DNA from: Lachnospiraceae bacterium
GTDB lineage: Bacteria; Bacillota; Clostridia; Lachnospirales; Lachnospiraceae
NCBI GenBank assembly: GCA_017470935.1
Contig: JAFUXG010000026.1
Location: 1 to 64,000, forward strand
DNA: 64,000 nt
Direction of reading: 5' to 3'
Below the pieces are notes generated by a model. It ran no database searches. It saw only the letters and a program-made list of their open reading frames with translations, and was not told the DNA's origin. Shown piece after piece: positions 1 to 8,524 of the stretch. Positions within the stretch are counted from its first letter, which is position 1, and each line of letters opens with the position of its first letter. The translations under genes and the position numbers were made by a program.

Positions 1-198
1 TCAGAGGATTCTGAGGACATGAATAAGAAAAAGAAGAAAAAGAAGAAGGAAAAGACCACTGAGGTGGAGGGCTATACAGGAACTGAGGAGCCTACAGAGG
101 CACCGACGGAAGCACCTACAGAGGCTCCAACAGAAGCGCCAACAGAAGCACCTACCGAAGCACCTGCTACAGACGTGCCGGTGGTGGATGCAGGGTGA
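1..198 (+). CDS. C-terminal fragment of a protein with a PTEA-repeat tail
   Basis: Only the last 65 codons are in the window. The reading frame is open from base 1 to a TGA. The fragment starts with acidic residues, then has eight consecutive lysines, then six copies of the four-residue unit PTEA and a short hydrophilic end. Low-complexity Thr/Glu/Ala/Pro tails like this are seen at the C-termini of extracellular Gram-positive proteins, including some class A penicillin-binding proteins, but nothing in this fragment shows the catalytic part, so no function is assigned. It ends before a strong hairpin terminator shared with the convergent prs gene. Confidence 0.6.
   Translation, partial: SEDSEDMNKKKKKKKKEKTTEVEGYTGTEEPTEAPTEAPTEAPTEAPTEAPTEAPATDVPVVDAG
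91..162 (+). repeat. 12-bp tandem repeat coding PTEA x6
   Basis: Six in-frame units encode Pro-Thr-Glu-Ala. The units differ at third codon positions (CCT/CCG/CCA, ACA/ACG/ACC, GAG/GAA), so the peptide is kept while the DNA has drifted. This points to selection for a flexible tail rather than to very recent slippage. Confidence 0.85.
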
Positions 199-230
199 GA
201 CTTGAGCGTTATATAATGGACATAACAAAA

Positions 231-268
231 GACCTCTATGTAAAGCAGATTTACATAGAGGTCCTTTT
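231..268. terminator. Bidirectional rho-independent terminator
   Basis: A perfect 14-bp stem (GACCTCTATGTAAA with its complement) encloses a five-base loop. CCTTTTTA follows on the plus side and an A-rich stretch precedes it, giving U-runs in both directions. It sits between the convergent PTEA-tail gene and prs and can end both transcripts. Confidence 0.9.
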
Positions 269-272
269 TAAC

Positions 273-1466
273 TTAATAATTCTCACGTATTGTGTGGGAC
301 TGTCTGTACTCATTAATGCGGTCTGTGATACGATCGTTTGGATCGAGTATATCTGAGATGGATACATCATGGTTTAAGTGGTCGATCAAGAGTGCAATGT
401 ACTTGCTCATATCAGCAGTGATATACCAGTCACGGCTAAGAAGCTCCTCGTTGCGGTATGTAAGGTTTGTTGTAATAACCTTCTCAATTGTACCGTCTGC
501 CTTTGCTTCATCGAATACATCCAAACCGTTTGTAAATAGTCCAAATGTGCATACGCAGTACACTCTCTTGGCCTTTCTTGCCTTCAGCTGCTTTGCCACA
601 TCTATCATGCTTTCTCCAGAGGAGATCATGTCATCGATTATAATAACATCCTTGCCCTCAACTGAGTCACCTAAGAATTCATGGGCAACAATAGGGTTAC
701 GTCCATTTACAACACGGCTGTAATCACGCCTCTTATAGAACATTCCCACATCGACCCCTAACACATTGGCGAAGTAGATAGCTCTGTTCATGGCTCCCTC
801 ATCAGGACTGATTACCATAAGGCTTTCCTTGGAAAGCTCAAGATCCGGAGTGCTCTTTAACAGTGCCTTTAGGAACTGGTATGTGGGACGGATGTTCTCA
901 AAGCCGTGCCTTGGAATTGCCATCTGAACACGTGGGTCATGGGCATCAAATGTGATAATGTTATTGACCCCCAGGGACGCAAGCTCCTGAAGGCATAAGG
1001 CACAGTCTAAGGATTCCCTGCCGTTTCTCTTGTGCTGTCTGCTCTCGTAAAGGAAGGGCATAATGACTGTGAGCTGCCTTGCCTTTCCTGCTGCGGCAGC
1101 GATGACACGCTTTAAGTCGGCGTAGTGGTCATCCGGGGACATGGGACATTCAATTCCATACATTGAATATTTGATATTGTAGTTGGTAACATCTACCATA
1201 AGATAAAGATCCTTACCGCGTACGGATTCAAGAAGCTCTCCCTTGGCCTCGCCTGAGGCAAAACGTGGACAGTGGGATTTCACAAGATAGGAATCCTTTG
1301 CATATCCATTAAATGCAGTGGTGTTCTTCTCAGAAAACTGACGCTCATTTCTCCATTTAGCCAGATAGAAATTGACCCGTTCTCCAAGCTCGGTGCAGCT
1401 GTCCATGGCTACAATTCCTAAGGGACCAATTGGGATTGTTGATAATAAGTGGCTGTCTTTTGGCAT
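273..1466 (-). CDS. prs: Ribose-phosphate pyrophosphokinase (PRPP synthetase), long form
   Basis: Makes PRPP from ribose 5-phosphate and ATP for nucleotide, histidine and tryptophan synthesis; cytoplasmic. The 397-residue product has the N-terminal phosphoribosyltransferase-like half (FDAHDPRVQ, and ESRQHKR as the flexible-loop region), then KRRDYSRVVNGRNPIV and the PRPP loop IIIDDMISSGES. It is about 80 residues longer than the usual ~315-residue enzyme because of an N-terminal extension, a form common in Clostridia. The start is the ATG preceded by AAAGGAGG; an upstream in-frame ATG has no ribosome site. It is the last gene after dnaD and dnaC on the minus strand, with about 90 bases between dnaC and prs. 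Confidence 0.9.
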   Translation of the reverse strand: MPKDSHLLSTIPIGPLGIVAMDSCTELGERVNFYLAKWRNERQFSEKNTTAFNGYAKDSYLVKSHCPRFASGEAKGELLESVRGKDLYLMVDVTNYNIKYSMYGIECPMSPDDHYADLKRVIAAAAGKARQLTVIMPFLYESRQHKRNGRESLDCALCLQELASLGVNNIITFDAHDPRVQMAIPRHGFENIRPTYQFLKALLKSTPDLELSKESLMVISPDEGAMNRAIYFANVLGVDVGMFYKRRDYSRVVNGRNPIVAHEFLGDSVEGKDVIIIDDMISSGESMIDVAKQLKARKAKRVYCVCTFGLFTNGLDVFDEAKADGTIEKVITTNLTYRNEELLSRDWYITADMSKYIALLIDHLNHDVSISDILDPNDRITDRINEYRQSHTIRENY

Positions 1467-1555
1467 GATATTGCCTCCTTTGTCTTTTTTGCGGCCAGGC
1501 ACTGAAAGACTTTGCATAGCCTTATGGGGTGTACCGGCTGCATAGTGTTATAAAG

Positions 1556-2554
1556 CTACTTGTTAATTTCATTTCTTCTCTTGGCAAGCCTGATGTTGCT
1601 GCCATAGAAGTTATAAACCTTGTATTCCGCAAAAATGCGCGTAGTGATCCTGTCGGAATACCTGTCGTTAAGCTCCTTGAGACTTAAGTTGGTGGAAATG
1701 ACAGTGGACTTTTTGTTGCGCATCCGCGTGTTTAATATATCATAAAGCATAGAAGATACAAAGGAATTTGTAAATTCTGTGCCAAGGTCATCGATTATTA
1801 ACAGATCACAGGTGAAAAGAAAATCGTATAATTCAGTGTCCTTGGAATTGGCATTTTTCTTCATTACAGCGTCTCCGCACACATCCTCAAATAAATGGAT
1901 GGCGGTCTGATAAAGCACTGTATGTCTGGTGTCCAGAAGAGCCTTTGCAATGCAGTTTGACAGGAAGGACTTGCCAAGGCCTGTCTCGCCGTAAAAGAGC
2001 ATGCTTCCCCCTGCCGTATCGAAATCCTCCACGAAGCTTTTGGCCTTACTTAATATGTTAGACATATTATCGTATGGAGTGTAGGGCTGGTTTTTGTAAG
2101 TCTCCTTTGGATAGTAATCAAGGTTGAAATTATCAAAATTTTCAGTCTCTAATATTTTCTCTAAGGTGGACTGCTTGTACAGCATTGTGATCGTTGCCTG
2201 CTTGAAGCAGGAGCAGTAATCTGTCCCCGCCTTCCCTGTATCCTGGCATATGGGACAGGTGTAAATGGGCTTAAGATAATCTATCGGGTAGCCCCCTGCC
2301 TTAAGGATATCTTCCTTTTCCTTTATAAGCTCCCGGTTGCTGCTTCTGACATTATCCATATTATCATCAATGCCCTTGAGCCTGTTCCTTGTGGCGTCGA
2401 TGCTGGACATGGCTATTTTCTGGTCTATCTCATGTATCCGGGGATATTTTTCATATATCTCTTTCCTGCGGAGCTCCTCTGTGGCACGATTTTCAATTTG
2501 ATGATCATAATAAACCTTCATGATCTCGTCATAATGCTCTTCACTTAATAACAT
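1556..2554 (-). CDS. dnaC: DnaC/DnaI-like helicase loader ATPase
   Basis: An AAA+ ATPase that loads the replicative helicase at the origin or at restart sites. Of 332 residues, the first ~95 are helical and charged. A Cys cluster follows (C100, C103, C114, C116), probably zinc-binding as in DnaI-type loaders. Walker A GETGLGKS lies at about 189-196 and Walker B LLIIDDLGTE near 255. An AAGGAGATAGAA ribosome site precedes the ATG, and the gene begins 10 bases after dnaD, so the two are co-transcribed. The pairing of DnaD and DnaC supports a primosome role. The name dnaC follows common clostridial annotation; dnaI would be the Bacillus name. Confidence 0.88.
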   Translation of the reverse strand: MLLSEEHYDEIMKVYYDHQIENRATEELRRKEIYEKYPRIHEIDQKIAMSSIDATRNRLKGIDDNMDNVRSSNRELIKEKEDILKAGGYPIDYLKPIYTCPICQDTGKAGTDYCSCFKQATITMLYKQSTLEKILETENFDNFNLDYYPKETYKNQPYTPYDNMSNILSKAKSFVEDFDTAGGSMLFYGETGLGKSFLSNCIAKALLDTRHTVLYQTAIHLFEDVCGDAVMKKNANSKDTELYDFLFTCDLLIIDDLGTEFTNSFVSSMLYDILNTRMRNKKSTVISTNLSLKELNDRYSDRITTRIFAEYKVYNFYGSNIRLAKRRNEINK

Positions 2555-2564
2555 TTCTATCTCC

Positions 2565-3809
2565 TTAGGTATCTGAATAGGTATCTGAAGCCTTGTTAGT
2601 TTCCTTTAAAAACAGCTGGGCAAATTCATCTACAACAGAATCGTCCGTTGAGCCTTGGTAATTATTAAACTGGTTATTAGAAGAGGCTCTTCCTGTCTGC
2701 TTTTTCTTTTTGTTGGCAGCCCACTGTTCATCCAGCTTCTGAATATCAGAAAGGGTGTGGACATTCTGCTTATACCAGCTCTCCAAAATACCATTTACAT
2801 AGTTGAAATTAGCAGACTGGGGATTGTTAAGTATAGCTCGTCTGCATGCCTCAATAATAATATTTTTATTAAATGAATATGTATTATACCATGTATCTAT
2901 AAACCTTGTCTCGTCAGGCGTTGGAACGCGATTGGGTATTCCAAGCTGCTTTAATACCGACATATATATTGAATTGTAATTCTTTGAGGCTATCTTTGCA
3001 TCCTCCACTGTGGTAATTCCATTCTTAAACCACTCTATGGCAACAGCCTCAATATAACGGCAGCTCTTCTTGCCGATTGACACACAGTACTCCACCAGGT
3101 ATTCCAAAAGCTCCGGAGTGAAATTAAGCTCCTCATAAATATAAAGAAGCTTTTCGGCGTCTGACTGGGTAAGAGGCTTTCCGAAATAGGTTTCTGTCTG
3201 GTACAGGATGTTTCCAAAATCATCATCCTCCTGCTTTTCATTTATATATGCAGGAGTATATTTCACCTTTTTGGGAACAGTAATTGCCTCAGGCTTTTCC
3301 TCAGTGCTATCTGTGTCAGTCTCCGTTTCGCTGTTATCAAGAGTTCTGCTTCTGCTGCCTGCTGATATACTGGTATTCCTCTTTTTTGATGAGGCTTTTG
3401 TTGAAGCCGCATCAGTATAAGAAGCAGTGTCATCAGAGTCCTCTGCAATATCTGCTGTAGTGTCGACTCCAAGCATTGACAAAAGAGTTTCGGAGTCATT
3501 CTTCGTTGCCCTGGCAGTTAAGGGCAGCAGCGTAATGCCGGTGAGCACCTTGTCAGAGGTGTATTCCAGCTTGATAGCCTTCTGCTTGATCCAGTATTTG
3601 ATCGCTCTGCATATATCCTTTTCTGTGGAGTCAAAATGATCCGCAATCTCAGCAACTGTAACTGCTCTGTTGCTGTTAAGTAAGCGGACAAGATAAAGAT
3701 ATACCTTGACATATTCTCCGTTTGCCTCGGTCATATAGTAGTCGATGAAAAAGTTAGAAACAGACGAGTAGGTTTCGTGATTCTTAGTAGATATTGTGAT
3801 TGTTTCCAT
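2565..3809 (-). CDS. dnaD: DnaD-domain replication initiation protein
   Basis: A primosome protein that remodels DNA and recruits the helicase loader. The 414-residue product has an N-terminal winged-helix (about 15-85, with VAEIADHFDSTEKDICRAI as a helix-turn-helix) and a Ser/Thr/Asp-rich linker (about 115-190). Two DnaD/DnaB2-like helical domains follow (about 200-360; the second includes IDTWYNTYSFNKNIIIEACR), then a hydrophilic tail. The chosen ATG has AAAGGGGCGG upstream; an ATG ten codons earlier has none. It heads the dnaD-dnaC-prs unit. The low-complexity linker is longer than in Bacillus DnaD, making it DnaB/DnaD-like in architecture. Confidence 0.85.
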   Translation of the reverse strand: METITISTKNHETYSSVSNFFIDYYMTEANGEYVKVYLYLVRLLNSNRAVTVAEIADHFDSTEKDICRAIKYWIKQKAIKLEYTSDKVLTGITLLPLTARATKNDSETLLSMLGVDTTADIAEDSDDTASYTDAASTKASSKKRNTSISAGSRSRTLDNSETETDTDSTEEKPEAITVPKKVKYTPAYINEKQEDDDFGNILYQTETYFGKPLTQSDAEKLLYIYEELNFTPELLEYLVEYCVSIGKKSCRYIEAVAIEWFKNGITTVEDAKIASKNYNSIYMSVLKQLGIPNRVPTPDETRFIDTWYNTYSFNKNIIIEACRRAILNNPQSANFNYVNGILESWYKQNVHTLSDIQKLDEQWAANKKKKQTGRASSNNQFNNYQGSTDDSVVDEFAQLFLKETNKASDTYSDT

Positions 3810-3845
3810 GCCTGTCCCGCCCCTTTCATAATAAGTCATTAATTA

Positions 3846-3902
3846 TTGCAAAACTCAATTATGTATGTTCTTGTTGTGAATATCTATTGAAGAGTTTTGC
3901 AA
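3846..3902. repeat. 11-bp inverted repeat ahead of dnaD
   Basis: TTGCAAAACTC and its exact complement GAGTTTTGCAA are separated by 35 bases. It lies immediately upstream of the dnaD start on the minus strand, where a leader or promoter should be. It may be an operator or an mRNA structure. There is no T-run suggesting a terminator. Confidence 0.6.
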
Positions 3903-3996
3903 ATGCACGTTGTTTTACAGGTGCAAGAGGGATTATAACACATCGATTTCAAAAAGAAAATAGAACGGATGTTTTGTGGCAGGAGTGGATGGTAAA

Positions 3997-4191
3997 TGTG
4001 GAAAATGTGGGTTATGTGGATTGGCTGTTGACATAAAAATAATGTCATTGTCAATGGAGAAAACAAATAATATATTTGCAATGCTTAGGGGCTGCGTTCA
4101 GGGGAAATTGGGCTTTGGTATCAATAAATTATGTAAATAAAAATATCCACAGCCTATCCCTGTCAAGAGGGAATTTTGCGGCTGTGGATAA
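3997..4191 (-). promoter_or_regulatory. Cluster of DnaA-box-like 9-mers upstream of dnaD
   Basis: On the plus strand three 9-mers follow one another without gaps: TGTGGAAAA, TGTGGGTTA and TGTGGATTG. Against the reversed DnaA box TGTGNATAA they match 8, 7 and 7 of 9 positions. A perfect box, TGTGGATAA, lies at 4183-4191 and a near match on the other arm of the same hairpin. The DnaA role is inferred from the match and from the adjacent primosome genes. The rest of the roughly 390-base interval between dnaD and murC shows no gene. Confidence 0.4.
4136..4190 (-). terminator. Terminator of murC
   Basis: An 11-bp stem (TATCCACAGCC with its complement) holds a smaller TCCC/GGGA hairpin in its loop. 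On the minus strand it is followed by TTTTTATTT. It starts about ten bases after the murC stop codon. Confidence 0.8.
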
Positions 4192-4200
4192 TGTGTATAA

Positions 4201-5580
4201 TTACATGCCGAGCATCTCTTCTCCAATTAAATACACGTCTCCGGCTCCCATAGTTATCAACAGATCATTTTTTTTGCAATTTTTTAATAAATAATTTTCA
4301 ACTGCGGCGAAGGTGCTGAAATATCGTGCATCTGTGCCAAGCTCCTTGATCCTATCAGCAAGGTCCTTAGCGTGAACAAGCCCGGTGTCCTTCTCCCTTG
4401 CAGCATATATATCCACAATTATTACATGGTCAAAGCCCTTAAGGGCGTCGGCAAATTCCTCAAACAGTGCCTTAGTCCTTGTGTAGGTGTGTGGCTGAAA
4501 TACCACCCAGAGTTCATGGTGTGGAGTGTGGGCTGCGGTTGTCAGGGTTGCCTTGATCTCTGTAGGATGGTGTGCATAGTCATCGATCACTGTTACATTT
4601 CCAAGAGTTCCCTTAAGCTCAAAGCGTCTGTGGGCACCGCCAAAGGATGCAAGGCCGGCAAGTACATATTCGTGATCAATGCCAAGTATATCGGCAGCAG
4701 CAATTGCAGAAAGGGAATTAGTCACGTTATGGGTGCCCCCAATGTTAAGATGAATGCGCTCCCGGACTTCCCCCTTAACCATCAGGGTGTAATTCATGTG
4801 TCCCTTATCATCTGCTTCTATATCAGCGGGATAGTATGTGTTACTTTCATTCATTCCAAAGGTGATTATGTTACAGGAAAGCTTTCTTGTAACCCTGTCA
4901 AGGCATTCCATGTCGCCGTTGATTATCAAATGGCCGTTATCCGGCAGGTTAGCTGCAAAGGTGTGGAAGCTTTCTATAATCTCGTCTATGCCACTGAAGA
5001 AGTCTAAGTGGTCTGCGTCCACATTTAATATTATACTAATATAAGGAAACAATGCATGATAGCTGTTGGTGTACTCGCAGGCCTCTGTCACGAAATATTC
5101 AGACTGCCCTACACGTACATTGCCGCCGATGGAATCAAGCATTCCTCCAACGGAGATGGTTGGGTTGGTGTCCGCCTCCATGAATATCTGGGATAGCATG
5201 GAGGTTGTGGTTGTCTTTCCATGGGTTCCTGACACTGCAATAGAGTACTTGTAGTTGTTCATTATCTGTCCTAGCAGCTGCGCCCTTGTAAGCATTGGAA
5301 TATTACGCCTTACACACTCTGCATATTCCGGATTATCCTCATGGACTGCAGCGGTGTATACCACCAGGTCTATACCGTCAGTGATATTCTCTGCAGACTG
5401 GCCGATATTGACAATGGCGCCCATGGATATAAGATTATCAATTATGTCGGAGCTCTTTGCATCCGAGCCGCTTATCTTGAACTTTTCTTTAAGTAGGATT
5501 TCTGCCAGGCCACTCATGCTTATTCCACCGATTCCGATGAAATGAACGTGGATAGGCTTGCTAAAGTCAAGTTGATACAT
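4201..5580 (-). CDS. murC: UDP-N-acetylmuramate--L-alanine ligase
   Basis: Adds L-alanine to UDP-N-acetylmuramic acid, using ATP, in cytoplasmic peptidoglycan precursor synthesis. The 459-residue protein has the MurC N-terminal Rossmann signature HVHFIGIGGISMSGLAEIL (about 11-29), the Mur ligase P-loop GTHGKTTT (118-125), DADHLDFF in the central domain, and the C-terminal DDYAHHPTEI motif specific to the MurC/Mpl group. The start was taken at the ATG with AGAGGTG upstream, which puts the Rossmann motif at its usual place; an in-frame start 14 codons earlier lacks a ribosome site. It stands alone between two terminator-like hairpins. Confidence 0.96.
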   Translation of the reverse strand: MYQLDFSKPIHVHFIGIGGISMSGLAEILLKEKFKISGSDAKSSDIIDNLISMGAIVNIGQSAENITDGIDLVVYTAAVHEDNPEYAECVRRNIPMLTRAQLLGQIMNNYKYSIAVSGTHGKTTTTSMLSQIFMEADTNPTISVGGMLDSIGGNVRVGQSEYFVTEACEYTNSYHALFPYISIILNVDADHLDFFSGIDEIIESFHTFAANLPDNGHLIINGDMECLDRVTRKLSCNIITFGMNESNTYYPADIEADDKGHMNYTLMVKGEVRERIHLNIGGTHNVTNSLSAIAAADILGIDHEYVLAGLASFGGAHRRFELKGTLGNVTVIDDYAHHPTEIKATLTTAAHTPHHELWVVFQPHTYTRTKALFEEFADALKGFDHVIIVDIYAAREKDTGLVHAKDLADRIKELGTDARYFSTFAAVENYLLKNCKKNDLLITMGAGDVYLIGEEMLGM

Positions 5581-5610
5581 GCTAAACACCTCTTTATTAA
5601 TTATTGTTAA

Positions 5611-5637
5611 GGCGAAACTCATATAAAGAGCTTCGCC
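5611..5637 (-). terminator. Hairpin between the lipoprotein gene and murC
   Basis: GGCGAA pairs with TTCGCC, continuing through CTC/GAG with a small bulge, 28 bases past the stop of the upstream lipoprotein gene on the minus strand. The following sequence is only modestly T-rich (CTTAACAATAATT), so it may be a weak terminator. Confidence 0.5.
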
Positions 5638-5664
5638 TATGGGTTAATGATATTATTTAATAAG

Positions 5665-6462
5665 TTATTCTGAAGCTCCGCTATCTGAAGCATCTGTTTC
5701 GCTGTCATTTGATTCTTCATCCAAGGTCTCTGCTTCTTCGCCAGTCTCCTCCATGCCAGCCGTAGTCTCGGTTGTGGTGGGATTCTCCCGAATGTAGAGA
5801 ATGTCCCTGTCGATGGTCAGGAAATCTTCATCGGTAATATAATAGTAATCGTCGGAGGGCTTAATAGGTATTTGCAAAGTTACGGGATCCATGTAGCCCG
5901 GATTATCCACTGTTGCTTTCAAAATATCGATTATTCCCTGGGCAAACTCTGTCTCATACTCAACCTCTGTGGTATTATTGTAATCACCTTCATCAACTCT
6001 GGCATTAAAGCCTTCGATGTACTCCACTACCTTATCATAGCAGGTTTCCAATGTGTCTAATGGATATACCGTAAGCTCTAATGTATAGCTGTCAGAGGAG
6101 GAGTCGTGGCTGACACCAGTGACCTCATACTTTGCATTGGCAAAAATAGATTGGGCCAGGTAATAGAACTCAGAAAGGATAGTTCCGTCATCTACCTCCT
6201 TGATGCCGTAGTAGTTCATAAGGTTGTGTGCCTGATAGTCCATGTTGGCAACATATACTGCCTCTGCATCCTTCTGTGAAACTCCGGTAAGTGTCATATA
6301 GTCCTTTGACACGTTTTTGTAATTGATGTCAAGAAGACTTATAATATATCTTGAATATACCTTTGATTTGCTGTCAAACAGGGAACAGCCTGTAAGGGAT
6401 AATGTCATAATAAGTACCATTGATATGATAATCCCACGCTTTACTCTTATATCAGTTTTCAT
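5665..6462 (-). CDS. Putative lipoprotein of unknown function
   Basis: A 265-residue protein with a type II signal peptide: positively charged start, hydrophobic run, and lipobox LTGC with the lipidated Cys at residue 26. The mature part is mixed alpha/beta (for example YEVTGVSHDSSSDSYTLELT) and the last ~40 residues are a Glu/Asp/Ser/Thr tail. It should be anchored to the outer face of the membrane. The general pattern recalls small DUF5105-type clostridial lipoproteins, but I cannot confirm that family. GAAAGGAAG precedes the ATG. It is monocistronic or leads weakly into murC. Confidence 0.75.
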   Translation of the reverse strand: MKTDIRVKRGIIISMVLIMTLSLTGCSLFDSKSKVYSRYIISLLDINYKNVSKDYMTLTGVSQKDAEAVYVANMDYQAHNLMNYYGIKEVDDGTILSEFYYLAQSIFANAKYEVTGVSHDSSSDSYTLELTVYPLDTLETCYDKVVEYIEGFNARVDEGDYNNTTEVEYETEFAQGIIDILKATVDNPGYMDPVTLQIPIKPSDDYYYITDEDFLTIDRDILYIRENPTTTETTAGMEETGEEAETLDEESNDSETDASDSGASE

Positions 6463-6699
6463 AAATTGAAATCTTCCTTTCTGAATCGTCTAAAGTAACT
6501 GGTAAATCTGACACATATGACATGCCAGTACGCATAATTAAATTAATTTTAACACATTTATGTTGTGATGTCTAGATTGCGATGCATTATAAATATGTAA
6601 ATATATTTTGGTAAATGCTGAAAGATGATGCAATTAATGATGCTGTTCAAACATAAGAAAGTGTGGTATTATGAGTGGAAAAAATGGAGACGAAATGCT

Positions 6700-7467
6700 A
6701 TGAAAATATTTGATACCCATGCCCATTATGATGATGAGGCATTTGATGATGACAGAGAAGAGCTTTTAAAAAGTGTTAGGGCTTCCGGCGTAGAAGCCAT
6801 AGTTGATATAGCCTGTTCGATGGAAACCTCACGCCTTATGCCTGCATTTATCAGCAGGTATGATTTTATGTATGGAACGGTGGGAGTACATCCTGATGAT
6901 GTCTGCGGATTGACTGTGGCAGACATGGATGAGCTTGCCAGGCTTTCCGAAGAGGACAAGATAATCGCCATTGGCGAGATCGGGCTTGATCATAGCCGTG
7001 ATGATGTTAACAAAGAGCTTCAGAAAAAATGGTTTGCTGCCCAGCTTGACCTTGCACGTGAGCTTGATCTGCCAATCTCTATACATAGCCGTGATGCGGC
7101 TAAGGATACACTTGACGTGATGAGGGCAGAGCATGCCGAAAATATCGGCGGGGTAATGCACTGCTTTGGATATGGCGTGGAGATGGCAAGGCAGTTTCTT
7201 GACATGGGATATTATCTCGGCATAGGCGGCGTAGTGACCTTCAAGAACGGAAGGAAGCTCAAAGAGGTGGTGGAGTATGCGCCCCTTGACAGAATCGTGC
7301 TTGAGACAGACTGTCCCTATCTGTCGCCGGTACCCTTCCGCGGTAAGCGCAACCATTCGGGAAACCTCACCTATGTTGTTTCAGAGATAGCAAGTCTCAA
7401 GGGCTTGTCTGAGGAGCAGGTGTGCGAGACTGCCTACAAGAATGCGCAGGCGCTGTATCGCATATGA
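6700..7467 (+). CDS. tatD: TatD family metal-dependent hydrolase
   Basis: A TIM-barrel nuclease-type hydrolase of 255 residues. The N-terminal DTHAHYDD supplies the first metal His pair (H7, H9). GEIGLDHSRD carries the conserved Glu, ISIHSRDA the next His, GVMHCFGY another, and ETDCPYLSP the catalytic Asp near residue 205, followed by RGKRNHSGN. All motifs of an active enzyme are present. The start was set at the ATG preceded by GGAGACGAA, giving the family's usual N-terminus. It lies 26 bases before rsmA, as in the Bacillus tatD-rnmV-rsmA neighbourhood but without rnmV. Confidence 0.93.
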   Translation: MKIFDTHAHYDDEAFDDDREELLKSVRASGVEAIVDIACSMETSRLMPAFISRYDFMYGTVGVHPDDVCGLTVADMDELARLSEEDKIIAIGEIGLDHSRDDVNKELQKKWFAAQLDLARELDLPISIHSRDAAKDTLDVMRAEHAENIGGVMHCFGYGVEMARQFLDMGYYLGIGGVVTFKNGRKLKEVVEYAPLDRIVLETDCPYLSPVPFRGKRNHSGNLTYVVSEIASLKGLSEEQVCETAYKNAQALYRI

Positions 7468-7493
7468 ATTAATGTTTAGAAAGAGGATATAGC

Positions 7494-8363
7494 ATGGAGA
7501 AATTAAGCAACCCACAGGTTACGATTGCAACAATTAAGAAGTATGACTTTGCCTTTCAGAAGAAGTTCGGACAGAATTTTCTTATAGATGAGCACGTTCT
7601 TAATAAGATAATAGGTGCAGCGGGAGTGACCAAGGATGATATGGTGTTAGAGATTGGACCCGGGTTTGGTACGCTTACCCAGTATCTTGCAGAGAGTGCA
7701 AGAGAGGTGGTTGCGGTTGAGATTGATAAGGCGCTTATACCGGTGCTTAATGAGACCCTTGCTGATTATGATAATGTCACCGTCATAAATGATGACATTT
7801 TGAAGGTTGATATTGAAGGGCTTGTAAATGAAAGAAATGATGGAAAGCCTGTGAAGGTGGTGGCAAACCTTCCCTATTATATCACCACACCTATTATTAT
7901 GGGTCTTTTGGAGAATCATGTTCCGGTGGATAATATAACGGTTATGGTACAGAAAGAGGTTGCAGAGAGGATGCAGGCTGGACCGGGAACAAAGGATTAT
8001 GGTGCTCTGTCCCTGGCTGTCCAGTATTACGCAAAGCCTTATATTGCCGCCAATGTGCCTCCTAATTGCTTTATCCCAAGGCCTAATGTGGGGTCGGCGG
8101 TGATACGTCTTGAGCTTTTTGATGCTCCTCCTGTTAAGGTTATTGATGAGAGGCTTATGTTTCAGATGATCAGAGCATCCTTTAATCAGCGTAGAAAGAC
8201 ACTTCAAAACAGCATTGTCAATGGGGGTGTGTCTGTTACTAAGGATAGGATCGTTGCGGCACTTAAGAGGATGGAGCTTTCTGAAACCATAAGAGGAGAG
8301 GCGCTGACACTTTCGCAGTTCGCAGAGCTTGCAAACCTGCTAAGTGAGGAGAGGGATAGTTGA
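7494..8363 (+). CDS. rsmA: 16S rRNA (adenine1518-N6/adenine1519-N6)-dimethyltransferase
   Basis: Dimethylates two adjacent adenines in the 3' hairpin of 16S rRNA using SAM; loss gives kasugamycin resistance (ksgA). Of 289 residues, the N-terminal KKFGQNFLID, SAM-binding VLEIGPGFGTLT, acidic VEIDKALIP and catalytic NLPYYITTP are all visible, as is CFIPRPNVGSAVIRL in the C-terminal half. Length and motif order are standard. It follows tatD closely and probably shares its transcript. No terminator is evident after it. Confidence 0.96.
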   Translation: MEKLSNPQVTIATIKKYDFAFQKKFGQNFLIDEHVLNKIIGAAGVTKDDMVLEIGPGFGTLTQYLAESAREVVAVEIDKALIPVLNETLADYDNVTVINDDILKVDIEGLVNERNDGKPVKVVANLPYYITTPIIMGLLENHVPVDNITVMVQKEVAERMQAGPGTKDYGALSLAVQYYAKPYIAANVPPNCFIPRPNVGSAVIRLELFDAPPVKVIDERLMFQMIRASFNQRRKTLQNSIVNGGVSVTKDRIVAALKRMELSETIRGEALTLSQFAELANLLSEERDS

Positions 8364-8429
8364 TGCCGGATGATGGGGGGAAATTATACATGGTTAAAAT
8401 GTTATAAAAAGGCTTTTGTGGTGGAATAT

Positions 8430-8458
8430 TTCACATTTCTTCTGCATAGAATTATAGA
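8430..8458 (+). promoter_or_regulatory. Possible sigma-A promoter upstream of the repeat protein gene
   Basis: TTCACA, 17 bases, then TATAGA. The match is moderate. It is followed by a short hairpin (CAGCTTG/CAAGCTG) before the GTG start of the next gene. Confidence 0.4.
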
Positions 8459-8524
8459 CAGATAATACAGCTTGCAGGATTGACAAGCTGATAGAAGTTA
8501 AATGCGCAGAAGGAGTGTGGACAA

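Noticed and set aside
88-180. A CRISPR-like short repeat near the window start.
   Set aside because: The 12-bp units are contiguous, in frame and without spacers; they code a PTEA tail. No CRISPR array was found anywhere in the window.
3810-4200. A possible replication origin because of DnaA-box-like words.
   Set aside because: dnaA, dnaN and a clear AT-rich unwinding array are absent, and one perfect box is part of a terminator stem; a regulatory cluster is the safer reading.
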